Assembly (NCBI GenBank): GCA_937925455.1
Contig: CALEWF010000168.1
Location: 1 to 11,003 of the forward strand
Length of the DNA: 11,003 nt
Direction of reading: 5' to 3'
From: an uncultured Flavobacteriales bacterium
Lineage (GTDB): Bacteria; Bacteroidota; Bacteroidia; CAIKAF01
Part shown: piece after piece, positions 1 to 7,725 of the stretch
Position numbering within the stretch: the first letter of the stretch is position 1
Layout of the letters: each line of letters opens with the position of its first letter
The notes under the pieces: generated by a model
What the model was told of the DNA's origin: nothing
The model's input: only the letters and a program-made list of their open reading frames with translations
Databases searched by the model: none
Made by a program: the position numbers and the translations under genes

Positions 1-115
1 GTGGAAAGCCCGCAGGGGCGAAGCCCACAGGGCACGGGGTAGCGGGGCTGAGGGCACGAAGACACCGCTACCCCGATGCCCTGTGTGGCTGAGCCCCGAG
101 GACTTGGAACGGACA
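1..115 (+). repeat. GC-rich structured repeat, left copy (candidate structured RNA or mobile hairpin)
   Basis: This is the first of two copies in the window; the other is at 10889-11003 in the same orientation and has the same length. The arms 22-45 and 65-90 form 24 Watson-Crick pairs with two bulged bases (A76 and T86) and enclose a 19-base loop at 46-64. Below the stem, GA (20-21) faces GA (91-92), which fits tandem sheared G-A pairs. A five-pair helix follows (15-19 with 93-97). The invariant flanks are 1-12 and 91-115. The G-A pairs form only if the plus strand is the RNA, which suggests the sense. The copy lies beyond the 3' end of yidD and antisense to it. There is no open reading frame of note. 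Whether it is an RNA gene, a REP-like element or a small mobile unit is not settled. Confidence 0.8.
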
Positions 116-228
116 GCCCCATAGGCAGCCTGATAATAAAAATTTATACAGAGAATTACTGTGTTTAAGATACAACTGTGATTATGATAGAATGCTTGTG
201 GTGATAATGCAACAAATAGGCTACAAGC

Positions 229-495
229 TTAATTTTTATGCTTTGGCGGTACGGGATCATACCCCCAACCTCCCCAAGGATGGCAACGACTAATACGGCG
301 AATGCCCAGCCACAATCCTTTGAATGGTCCATGAATTTTAATGGCTTCAACCATATAATGGGAGCATGTGGGTTGATACCTGCAGGCTGCTGGAAAAATA
401 GGTGAAATTACCCATTGATAAATCTTGACCGGTAAAATCAGCAACCAACTTAATAATTTGTGTATAATTTTCAATAGATTCAATTTTATTAGCAT
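229..495 (-). CDS. yidD: YidD, membrane protein insertion efficiency factor
   Basis: This is a small protein of 88 residues, within the usual YidD size of about 70-90. YidD is a membrane-associated protein at the inner face of the cytoplasmic membrane that helps the YidC/Sec machinery insert membrane proteins. An amphipathic or hydrophobic N-terminal stretch (residues 7-31) is followed by the family core. The core has cysteines 38, 44 and 71, the CRYQPTCSHY segment (38-47), GPFKGLWLGIRRISRCHPW (56-74) and a GYDPVP tail. The ATG at 493-495 lies 16 bases after the radC stop, so the gene is probably co-transcribed as the last member of the uvrA-to-yidD run. In many bacteria yidD sits between rnpA and yidC; here it does not. 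After the stop there is only a weak inverted repeat (194-201 with 221-228) and no clear terminator. Confidence 0.95.
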   Translation of the reverse strand: MLIKLNLLKIIHKLLSWLLILPVKIYQWVISPIFPAACRYQPTCSHYMVEAIKIHGPFKGLWLGIRRISRCHPWGGWGYDPVPPKHKN

Positions 496-511
496 TTGAT
501 TTTAAAATATA

Positions 512-1216
512 TCATATGTTTCCTTCATCTGCAAAACTATAATATGTTTTTTCAGCTATAATTAAGTGGTCCAGCAATTGAATATCCAATAAAGCACCAG
601 CATCGCGAATTTTTCGGGTTAAAGAGATATCCGCATCACTTGGTCTCACATTTCCTGATGGGTGGTTATGGCAAACGATGATTCCTGTAGCTAATGATTC
701 TATGGCAGGCTTAAATATGAGCCGAAGGTCTGCTACGGTTCCGGTAATACCTCCGCGACTAATGCATTCTTTGCGGATGATTTTATTAGAACGATTCAGT
801 AAGATAATCCAGAACTCTTCATGTGGTAAATCGGCTAACTGCGGTTCCATAATTTCAAACACATCTTTGCTGCCAGAAACTTTATCACGTTCGAGCCGAT
901 CGGCCTGCTTTCTTCTTCTTCCTAATTCCATGGCAGCCATTACCGTAATTGCTTTCGCTTCTCCCATCCCTTTAAAAGCCTTTAAATCATTCAGTGTCAT
1001 TTTACCCAACTGAGATAAATTATTTTCAGCTTTGGCCAAAATTCGCTTTGCCAGGTCAACTGCTGATTCATTACGACTGCCACTTCCAATAAGTATGGCT
1101 AATAACTCAGCATCACTTAAAGCTGATTGCCCTTTTAGCATCAGTTTTTCACGCGGACGATCATCTTCTGCCCACGATTTAATACTTGCAGTCTTATTGT
1201 ACAACGAATTAGTCAT
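512..1216 (-). CDS. radC: RadC family JAMM/MPN-fold protein
   Basis: The protein has 234 residues, close to E. coli RadC (about 220). The N-terminal part has helix-hairpin-helix-like segments: LSDAELLAILIGSG (33-46) and FKGMGEAKAITVMAAMELGR (81-100). The C-terminal half is the RadC MPN domain. It carries a JAMM-type metal site made of His183, His185, Ser193 and Asp196 in HNHPSGNVRPSDAD, preceded by the EEFWIILLNRSNK strand. The historical DNA-repair role rests on a radC allele later traced to recG, so the true function is unsettled. The ATG at 1214-1216 is preferred because the family N-terminus (SIKSWAEDDRPREKL) follows directly. An upstream in-frame TTG at 1276 would overlap the preceding gene. 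It lies 49 bases after that gene and 16 bases before yidD, in the same direction. Confidence 0.93.
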   Translation of the reverse strand: MTNSLYNKTASIKSWAEDDRPREKLMLKGQSALSDAELLAILIGSGSRNESAVDLAKRILAKAENNLSQLGKMTLNDLKAFKGMGEAKAITVMAAMELGRRRKQADRLERDKVSGSKDVFEIMEPQLADLPHEEFWIILLNRSNKIIRKECISRGGITGTVADLRLIFKPAIESLATGIIVCHNHPSGNVRPSDADISLTRKIRDAGALLDIQLLDHLIIAEKTYYSFADEGNI

Positions 1217-1265
1217 AAATAAACGGGTTGGAATTACTAAGGTAGTAAATTCGCGGTAATAAATA

Positions 1266-1790
1266 TTAACGGGCAAATTCGAGGGTAGCTTCTTCTTCCA
1301 AGACTCCGTTTTTTACCTGCGAACGAATACTATACCAATACGTGTTTCCATCGAGTATTAACTCATACGTTGCATAAATTGACTTGAGAATGGGTGCAGT
1401 TTTTATTTTCTTTTTTAATGGTTCAATCAGGCTGATTTGTTTAGCTGGATCTTGCCAAAAAACAGAAATAATTCCATAAGTATGATCATACGAAACTATC
1501 TGATATAATTTACCGGGTACGCCTTTTTCATACTGTAGGGCAACTATTTTATATTGCCAAGGAATTTCGGTAAAACCTATTGGGGTTAGAATGGTTCTCC
1601 ATATTGAATCGTTAATATGGGTAATAAAGTAATGCAATGTTTTGGGTGTAGGATTTAGATACGTTATACCTTGCAATATGAGTTTATCAATCTCTGATTT
1701 TTTTTGACTCCATAAATTTCCCATTATATAGGTATTACAAACCCCAATCCATATCACTTGTAGCAAAATGCATCTCAAATGATGTAACAT
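1266..1790 (-). CDS. uncharacterised 174-residue protein with hydrophobic N-terminus
   Basis: I do not recognise a family. The reading frame opens with an ATG at 1788-1790, ten bases after the stop of the LOG-family gene. A TTG 54 bases further upstream is in frame but would overlap that gene, so it is not preferred. The N-terminus (MLHHLRCILLQVIWIGVCN) has a short basic/hydrophobic segment that could be a signal peptide. The cysteine in IGVC lacks a proper lipobox. The rest (about residues 40-174) is soluble in character, rich in Tyr, Trp and Ile with alternating strand-like segments such as YKIVALQYE, LYQIVSY and YATYELILDGNTYWYSIRS, so it is probably a beta-rich exported or periplasmic domain. 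Its place inside a tight uvrA-to-yidD run supports it being a real gene but does not reveal its job. Confidence 0.7.
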   Translation of the reverse strand: MLHHLRCILLQVIWIGVCNTYIMGNLWSQKKSEIDKLILQGITYLNPTPKTLHYFITHINDSIWRTILTPIGFTEIPWQYKIVALQYEKGVPGKLYQIVSYDHTYGIISVFWQDPAKQISLIEPLKKKIKTAPILKSIYATYELILDGNTYWYSIRSQVKNGVLEEEATLEFAR

Positions 1791-1800
1791 AACTAAACCA

Positions 1801-2523
1801 TTAGAAATTGGGCTTAAGGGTATATTTGGTATAGAAGTCAACAATAATTTTTACAGCATCATCCGCCGCATCAACTACTTTAAACAAATTCATATCCGTG
1901 GGGCTGATGTTGTGTTCTTTTTCAAGCACTGTATTTTTAATCCAGTCAATTAAACCTCCCCAATACTCACTACCAACCAATACAATCGGGAATTTGCCAA
2001 TTTTTAATGTTTGTATCAAGGTTAATGCTTCAAAAAATTCATCCAAGGTACCAAACCCACCGGGCAATACGATAAAACCCTGGGAATATTTAACAAACAT
2101 TACCTTACGAACAAAGAAATAATCGAACTCAAGGTTTTTGTCTTTGTCAATGTAAGGATTAGCCTGCTGTTCAAAAGGAAGATCAATATTTAACCCAACA
2201 GATTTACCTCCCCCCAAATGGGCTCCTTTATTCGCAGCTTCCATAATGCCGGGACCTCCTCCAGAAATAATACCAAACCCTTGATGGGTTAATTTTTGAG
2301 CAATTTCAACGGCCAATTCATAATATTTACTTTCAGGCTTAGTACGTGCCGAACCAAATATTGAAACACAAGGGCCAATCTTACTCATTTTTTCAAAACC
2401 ATTTACAAATTCTCCCATGATTTTGAAAATGACCCAAGAATCGTTAACACGTATTTCATTCCAGTCTTTTTCCTTGAATGCTTCTATAATTTTTTCTTCG
2501 TTTTCATCTTCAATTTCTCCCAT
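1801..2523 (-). CDS. LOG-family (TIGR00730-type) nucleotide phosphoribohydrolase
   Basis: A protein of 240 residues with the Rossmann-like LOG fold, often mislabelled lysine decarboxylase. Characterised members hydrolyse the N-glycosidic bond of nucleoside 5'-monophosphates, either cytokinin riboside monophosphates or AMP-like substrates. Signature elements are GSARTKPESKYY (57-68), SGGGPGIMEAANKGA (87-101), the FFVRKVMFVKYSQGFIVLPG run (136-155) and PGGFGTLDE (154-162). The last two elements contain the nucleotide-binding and catalytic residues of the family. An N-terminal helical extension (1-50), rich in acidic residues, precedes the core as in the longer subgroup of these enzymes. The ATG at 2521-2523 lies 17 bases after the uvrA stop, so co-transcription is likely. 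The sequence does not tell which nucleotide is the substrate, and a moonlighting stress role cannot be judged from it. Confidence 0.9.
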   Translation of the reverse strand: MGEIEDENEEKIIEAFKEKDWNEIRVNDSWVIFKIMGEFVNGFEKMSKIGPCVSIFGSARTKPESKYYELAVEIAQKLTHQGFGIISGGGPGIMEAANKGAHLGGGKSVGLNIDLPFEQQANPYIDKDKNLEFDYFFVRKVMFVKYSQGFIVLPGGFGTLDEFFEALTLIQTLKIGKFPIVLVGSEYWGGLIDWIKNTVLEKEHNISPTDMNLFKVVDAADDAVKIIVDFYTKYTLKPNF

Positions 2524-2540
2524 AAACTAATTTTTAAAAT

Positions 2541-5387
2541 TTATTTGTAATGAACGCTTTCAAACTCTTTCATCAGGTAGGTAGCAGTATAGTTATCGGC
2601 TAATGTAATCATTTCTTCTGGTGTACCTTCAAAGGTAATCATACCTCCACCTTTTCCCCCCTCCGGACCTAAATCTATAATCCAGTCTGCGCTTTTAATA
2701 ACATCCATGTTATGTTCAATAACTACGACTGTATTGCCTTTATCAACCAATCGGTTAAGTACATCCAACAATACCCGAACATCTTCAAAATGCAGGCCTG
2801 TAGTGGGTTCATCTAAAATATACAGAGTGTTACCCGTATCAGTTCTGTTGAGTTCGGATGCCAATTTTACCCGCTGGGCTTCTCCCCCGCTCAATGTAGT
2901 AGAAGATTGGCCAAGAGTGATATATCCCAGGCCGATTTGTTTTAACACTTCAATTTTACGAGTGATATGCGGAATATTCTCAAAAAAACTTACTGCATCT
3001 TCAATGGTCATATCAAGCACATCACTAATGGATTTTCCTTTGTATCGTACTTCAAGCGTTTCACGATTATATCGCTTACCGTTACAGGCTTCGCATACTA
3101 CTTCCACATCCGGAAGAAAATTCATTTCAATCACTTTTACCCCTGCACCACCGCAGGTTTCACATCTTCCTCCTTTTACGTTAAATGAAAAACGGCCTGG
3201 TTTGTAACCGCGAATTTTAGCTTCGGGTAATTCAGCAAACAAAGTTCTTATATCTGAAAAGACTCCGGTATAGGTAGCAGGATTAGAACGAGGTGTACGA
3301 CCAATAGGTGATTGGTCAATACGAATTACTTTATCAATATATTCTTCCCCAGTGATCTTTTTAAAGGGCAACGGCTGCATTTCAGACATTTTGTACAAGT
3401 AGCGGTTGAGTGCAGGGAATAATGTATCATTTATTAAGCTAGATTTTCCACTACCACTCACTCCGGTAACACAAACAAAGGTACCCAAAGGTAATTTAAG
3501 AGTTACATTTTTCAAGTTATGTCCAGTGGCACCAAGCAGAGTAAGCATTTTACCATTGCCTTTACGTCGTTGTGATGGAATAGGAATACTTTTTTCTTCA
3601 GAAAGGTATTTTGCAGTTTCGGAATTTTGTAATATAAAATCAGAAGGTGTTCCGCAGGCTACTACACGTCCGCCATGTACACCGGCTCCCGGGCCAATAT
3701 CAATAATATAGTCACTTTCAAGCATCATGTCCTTATCATGTTCTACAACAATTACAGAATTGCCTACATCCCGTAAACTTTTTAGTGCTTGAATGAGCTT
3801 TTGATTATCGCGTTGATGGAGCCCAATACTGGGTTCATCTAGAATATACAACACTCCTACTAACTGGGAACCTATTTGAGTAGCCAATCGAATACGTTGC
3901 GCTTCTCCACCAGAGAGTGAACGTGTGGGCCGATTCAGACTCAAATATTCTAACCCCACATCAGTTAAAAAACTTATACGCTTTCTTATTTCTTTTAATA
4001 CCTCGGCCGCTATTTTTTGTTGCGTGGGAGATAGCCTTTCTTCTAGTGATTCAAAAAATAATTGTAATTCTCTAATATCTAATTGAGACAGTTCAGCAAT
4101 ATTTTTTCCATCAATCCGGAAATACAAAGATTCCTTTTTCAATCGAGTACCATCACATTCAGAACAAACCTTATGTTGCATAAAACTGTGAGCCCATTTT
4201 TCAATGGCTTTGCTTGACTCATCGTTTAGCTGATTACTAATAAAACTTGCAATTCCTTCAAAAGCAAAAGAGTTTGTTCCACCGGTTACTTCTTTTATAC
4301 GAATCATTTCAGAAGTACCATACAACAAGACATTCATCGCCTCATCATCAATTTCACCTACCGGTGTATTTAAATCAAAACCATATACTTTTCCAATGGC
4401 TTCAATTTGTCGAAATATCCAATTGTCTTTATAGGGTCCCAATGGGGCAATGCCGCCCTTTTTGATAGACACCTCAGGGTTGGGTATAATTTTATTCAAA
4501 TCAATTTCGAGTACTTCGCCCAATCCATTACAACGTACACAAGCACCATAAGGCGAATTAAATGAAAAAAGATTCGGGGCGGGCTCGTCGTAAGCAATTC
4601 CAGTGGTAGGACACATTAAAAAACGACTCAAATGGCGCACAGGAGTTTTTTTCTTCAAACCAGATTCAGCAATCATCATGCTTCCCTTGCCATGTTTTAG
4701 GGTCTCCAGCATGGACCGTTTCAACCTTGAAATTTGACTCTCTTCAACCTTTACCGTATCAATTAAAATTTCAATATCATGAATTTTATACCGATCTAAC
4801 TTCATTCCAAAACTAATCTCGGTAATTTCACCATCTACCCTTACTTTTAAAAACCCTTGCTTTCTAATTTTTTCAAATAACTCCCGATAATTTCCTTTAC
4901 GCCCCTTCACTACCGGAGCAAGCAATTGAATTTCTTTTCCTGCATATTCTTTTTGCAAAATTTCAAGAATCTGGTCATCGGTGTAGCGCACCATTTTTTC
5001 CCCCGTGTTGTATGAAAATGCTTCACCGGCACGGGCAAAGAGTAGGCGAAGAAAATCATAAATTTCAGTAATGGTTCCTACTGTACTTCGAGGATTTTTA
5101 TTGGTAGTTTTTTGCTCTATAGAGATTACCGGACTCAGTCCACTGATTTTATCTACATCTGGACGCTCCATGCCACCTAAAAACTGGCGTGCGTAAGCTG
5201 AAAAACTTTCAATATACCTTCGCTGCCCTTCAGCATAAATAGTATCAAATGCCAGCGATGACTTTCCAGAACCCGAAAGTCCAGTAATCACAACCAGTTT
5301 ATTTCTGGGAATTTTTACATCTATATTTTTCAGGTTATGTTCCCTCGCCCCAAAAACCTCTATGTATGTATTTTTCTTGTTCTCCAT
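2541..5387 (-). CDS. uvrA: UvrA, excinuclease ABC subunit A
   Basis: The protein has 948 residues, near E. coli UvrA (940). It is the DNA-damage-sensing ATPase of nucleotide excision repair; as a dimer it finds lesions and loads UvrB. Two ABC modules are complete. Walker A is GLSGSGKS (36-43) in the first and GVSGSGKSS in the second. The signatures are LSGGEAQRIRLA and LSGGEAQRVKLA, and the Walker B segments are YILDEPSIGLHQRD and YILDEPTTGLHFED. The C-terminal zinc finger is intact (Cys742, 745, 765 and 768). The N-terminal one is incomplete: Cys259, 283 and 286 are present but residue 262 is Thr. The ATG at 5385-5387 is chosen because the family start (TYIEVFGAREHNLKNI) follows at once; an upstream GTG at 5403-5405 is less likely. 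It leads the uvrA-to-yidD run, 114 bases after the transglycosylase gene. Confidence 0.97.
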   Translation of the reverse strand: MENKKNTYIEVFGAREHNLKNIDVKIPRNKLVVITGLSGSGKSSLAFDTIYAEGQRRYIESFSAYARQFLGGMERPDVDKISGLSPVISIEQKTTNKNPRSTVGTITEIYDFLRLLFARAGEAFSYNTGEKMVRYTDDQILEILQKEYAGKEIQLLAPVVKGRKGNYRELFEKIRKQGFLKVRVDGEITEISFGMKLDRYKIHDIEILIDTVKVEESQISRLKRSMLETLKHGKGSMMIAESGLKKKTPVRHLSRFLMCPTTGIAYDEPAPNLFSFNSPYGACVRCNGLGEVLEIDLNKIIPNPEVSIKKGGIAPLGPYKDNWIFRQIEAIGKVYGFDLNTPVGEIDDEAMNVLLYGTSEMIRIKEVTGGTNSFAFEGIASFISNQLNDESSKAIEKWAHSFMQHKVCSECDGTRLKKESLYFRIDGKNIAELSQLDIRELQLFFESLEERLSPTQQKIAAEVLKEIRKRISFLTDVGLEYLSLNRPTRSLSGGEAQRIRLATQIGSQLVGVLYILDEPSIGLHQRDNQKLIQALKSLRDVGNSVIVVEHDKDMMLESDYIIDIGPGAGVHGGRVVACGTPSDFILQNSETAKYLSEEKSIPIPSQRRKGNGKMLTLLGATGHNLKNVTLKLPLGTFVCVTGVSGSGKSSLINDTLFPALNRYLYKMSEMQPLPFKKITGEEYIDKVIRIDQSPIGRTPRSNPATYTGVFSDIRTLFAELPEAKIRGYKPGRFSFNVKGGRCETCGGAGVKVIEMNFLPDVEVVCEACNGKRYNRETLEVRYKGKSISDVLDMTIEDAVSFFENIPHITRKIEVLKQIGLGYITLGQSSTTLSGGEAQRVKLASELNRTDTGNTLYILDEPTTGLHFEDVRVLLDVLNRLVDKGNTVVVIEHNMDVIKSADWIIDLGPEGGKGGGMITFEGTPEEMITLADNYTATYLMKEFESVHYK

Positions 5388-5440
5388 AAAAATCAGCCAA
5401 CCCACTTCAACATGCAGCGCTTAAGAATTGTTCACGTTGA

Positions 5441-5471
5441 TTAAACTATTCAGAAACAAAAATAACAAAAA
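5441..5471 (-). promoter_or_regulatory. possible Bacteroidota-type promoter before uvrA
   Basis: Reading leftward, TTTTTG (5471-5466) is followed after 17 bases by TAGTTTAA (5448-5441). This resembles the Bacteroidota -33 TTG and -7 TAnnTTTG elements, with the last two bases of the -7 box off consensus. It lies in the 114-base gap between the transglycosylase stop and uvrA, where a promoter would be expected. The match is weak and the region is AT-rich, so chance is a real alternative. Confidence 0.25.
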
Positions 5472-5501
5472 TTGAGGGTTTTTACTGAGCTGATGAGGTG
5501 C

Positions 5502-6509
5502 TTAACTATCAGCCGGTATGGCTATTTGGTATGTTTTACCATAAGGATTTCGAAGCTGTTTACTTCGAAGCCATGGATTCAGTTCTTTAAGCATTTTATA
5601 GGTTGTTCCTTTAGATTTTGCAAACTCCACCAAATCTGGAATAGGTGTATTAACATCAATATAATTTATTTTTGGAGCATCATACAATTGTTCATCAGTA
5701 TATGTATAACCATATTTAACAGGATTAGAAAACAATTCTTTCGTAGCAGCCATTCTAAAAACATAGCGGGCTGTTTCCTGATTGAGTTTTAAATCATAAT
5801 AACTAAATTCCTGCTGTTCTTCCATTTGTTTTTGCAAACCACTCATGCCCATATTATACGAAGCTGCGGCCAAGGTCCATGAACCAAATTTTTTATATGC
5901 CTCTTTAAGATATTTACAAGCCGCTCGGGTTGATTTTTCTACATCATAACGTTCATCTACCTCTTCATTAATTTCAAGTCCGTATTGTTTACCGGTACCT
6001 TCTAAAAATTGCCAAAAACCAACGGCATTGGATGGGGATACTACATTAGCCAAATTACTTTCAATGACACAGAGGTATTTAAAATCATCGGGTACACCCT
6101 CACTGTTTAGTATAGATTCAATGATAGGGAACCATCTCTTTGAACGCTTAAATCCAAGAATCGTAGCAGCATGTTTATACACGGTAACCAGCATTTCAAA
6201 TTCATACCTTTCTCGAATATCATGTTGGTGTAATGGCACCACTTCTCCGGCTATCGAAAGGGAATCAGGCACAGATAAAAAATCAAAACGCAATGCTGGA
6301 ATTTCTTGATGAACTGATTGTTCAATTTGTTCAATAGGTGGAGCTTCCTCCATTTCATTCACTGTTTCGGCATGCGCATAGATGGATTTTCCGGAAGTAA
6401 CTAATAAAACTAAAATACACCCCATACATATAAGCAAGATAGATAGAATGGTGAGAGCCAATCTCATTCTGCGAAGCTCTTTCTTAATATGCAAAATTTC
6501 CTGCTCCAT
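5502..6509 (-). CDS. membrane-anchored lytic transglycosylase, MltD-like (SLT domain plus LysM-like tail)
   Basis: A protein of 335 residues that should cleave the MurNAc-GlcNAc bond of peptidoglycan and leave 1,6-anhydroMurNAc ends. A cytoplasmic start rich in basic residues (KKELRRMR) leads into one transmembrane segment (about 17-38), so the enzyme is probably anchored with its domain in the periplasm. The SLT domain (about 125-235) shows the catalytic Glu150 in CVIESNL, then GFWQF (164-168) and AASYNMG (215-221), the three hallmark motifs. The C-terminus (about 278-333) is LysM-like (VNTPIPDLVEFAKSKGTTYK, then LKELNPW) and probably binds glycan. The ATG at 6507-6509 lies 26 bases inside the end of the upstream glycosyltransferase gene, so translational coupling is likely. 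The family is clear; the MltD label is by resemblance only. Confidence 0.9.
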   Translation of the reverse strand: MEQEILHIKKELRRMRLALTILSILLICMGCILVLLVTSGKSIYAHAETVNEMEEAPPIEQIEQSVHQEIPALRFDFLSVPDSLSIAGEVVPLHQHDIRERYEFEMLVTVYKHAATILGFKRSKRWFPIIESILNSEGVPDDFKYLCVIESNLANVVSPSNAVGFWQFLEGTGKQYGLEINEEVDERYDVEKSTRAACKYLKEAYKKFGSWTLAAASYNMGMSGLQKQMEEQQEFSYYDLKLNQETARYVFRMAATKELFSNPVKYGYTYTDEQLYDAPKINYIDVNTPIPDLVEFAKSKGTTYKMLKELNPWLRSKQLRNPYGKTYQIAIPADS

Positions 6510-7614
6510 GGCGAGGTTTGATTCGAGTAGTTAAAAACAATATGGTTGTTACCAAGAGGTAATATAACGCAAACAACGCTACTTCCGTATATCCCCAGTC
6601 TTCGGTCTGCTGAATAAAGAATAACATGAGTGCTCCTGAAAATAAAGTTATTGCAGCCAATAGTAACGCAACATACCGCTGACGTAACCCATGATATACC
6701 AAATGATGTGTAGTATGATCTTTTCCACCCACAAAAGGAGATTTACCGGCAGCTATTCGATTGATGAAAACGGTAGTAGTATCGGCAATGGGAACAACAA
6801 ATACTAATAATAAGGACAAAAACTGCTTGGTTTGAATAATTTGCTGATGAATATCAGGACCATTCCAAAATAAACGAATGCCGATTATCGCCATAAATAC
6901 ACCCAAAAACTGGCTACCCGAGTCTCCCATAAACATCTTAGATGGATGCCAATTGTAATATAAAAAAGCAAGCAATGCTGCCATCAGCCCTATTAACATT
7001 ACGGTATCGAAAGATATAAGCCTACCTGTTAATATTAAATATAAAAAACCTATTACAGCAATCGCCAAAGAAACCGAACCCGTTATCGCGTCCATATTAT
7101 CCAGCATATTCAAAGAATTCATCACTCCAACCGTCCAAAACACAGTAATAAAAACATTAAACCCATCCCAAGGTGTAATTTGAATGGAATTTCCTGTACA
7201 CACTAAAATAATACCGCATAAAAACTGAACAGAAAATTTTAGAAGCGGCTTTGTATTGTAAGCATCATCAGCCAAGCCCATTAAAAAACCTAACGAATTA
7301 ACGGCAAGTATGCCGAGATATTCTTTTCTGGTAAATATTTCTGTATTGCCTTCAAATATCATGTAAAAAACTAGGCTAATGAGAAAAGCAATATAAAATC
7401 CAAAACCTCCAAGTGAAGGCTTGGTTTGAAGTGTCCATCGAACTACATTTTCTGTATAATTACGAATACCCAGGTTAGTAGCAAACTTCAACAAGATAGA
7501 ATTGATAAGCAAATTGAAAGCCAGCAAAGCAATAAAAAAAACGCTGTAACCAACAAGATATTTATCGAGATCCATAAGTTTAAGCAGTAACCTAATAACT
7601 ATCAAATATAGCAT
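6484..7614 (-). CDS. polyprenyl-phosphate sugar-1-phosphate transferase, WecA/TagO/MraY superfamily
   Basis: An integral membrane enzyme of 376 residues with about ten hydrophobic segments. The family transfers a sugar-1-phosphate (usually GlcNAc-1-P) from UDP-sugar to undecaprenyl phosphate, the first step of many surface glycans. Visible motifs are KPSLGGFGFY (65-74), the Asp pair in LADDAYNTKPLLK (114-126), NSLNMLDNMDAITG (166-179), MGDSGS (229-234) and the cytoplasmic GGKDHTTHH loop (296-304). The GG-DH-HH loop resembles the TagO/WecA branch more than MraY, so a role in surface polysaccharide is favoured over murein precursor synthesis. One position in the usual DGxDG motif reads DNMDA. 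The start is either the ATG at 7612-7614 or the one at 7573-7575, which would remove 13 hydrophobic residues. The gene is first in its run and overlaps the transglycosylase by 26 bases. Confidence 0.9.
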   Translation of the reverse strand: MLYLIVIRLLLKLMDLDKYLVGYSVFFIALLAFNLLINSILLKFATNLGIRNYTENVVRWTLQTKPSLGGFGFYIAFLISLVFYMIFEGNTEIFTRKEYLGILAVNSLGFLMGLADDAYNTKPLLKFSVQFLCGIILVCTGNSIQITPWDGFNVFITVFWTVGVMNSLNMLDNMDAITGSVSLAIAVIGFLYLILTGRLISFDTVMLIGLMAALLAFLYYNWHPSKMFMGDSGSQFLGVFMAIIGIRLFWNGPDIHQQIIQTKQFLSLLLVFVVPIADTTTVFINRIAAGKSPFVGGKDHTTHHLVYHGLRQRYVALLLAAITLFSGALMLFFIQQTEDWGYTEVALFALYYLLVTTILFLTTRIKPRHGAGNFAY

Positions 7615-7681
7615 TTAATTAACAGCAATGAGAAAAAGGAAATAGATTTTAATATGCAATACGTTAATTCTATTTTAATAC

Positions 7682-7711
7682 TTGTGAAAAATAATTATAT
7701 TTATTAACTTG
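7682..7711 (+). promoter_or_regulatory. possible Bacteroidota-type promoter for the 138-residue gene
   Basis: TTG at 7682-7684 is followed after 19 bases by TTAACTTG at 7704-7711, just upstream of the ATG at 7726. The arrangement recalls the -33 TTG and -7 TAnnTTTG pair, with two off-consensus bases in the -7 box. The 111-base gap (7615-7725) separates divergent genes and must contain promoters for both; I found no comparable match for the leftward gene. Confidence 0.25.
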
Positions 7712-7725
7712 TATGAAAAATTATT

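Noticed and set aside
194..228. Inverted repeat GCTTGT / ACAAGC just after yidD as a terminator
   Set aside because: The arms are only six to eight pairs with a 19-base loop, and in the yidD direction there is no T-run after it.
165..350. A 61-codon minus-strand frame overlapping yidD, and long plus-strand frames opposite uvrA, radC, the transglycosylase and the dehydrogenase
   Set aside because: All lie within well-supported genes in other frames, and their translations show no family motifs or plausible composition.
1217..1276. Extended RadC N-terminus from a TTG start
   Set aside because: The extra 20 residues do not resemble the family start, need a rare start codon and overlap the preceding gene. 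The ATG at 1216 directly precedes the conserved sequence.
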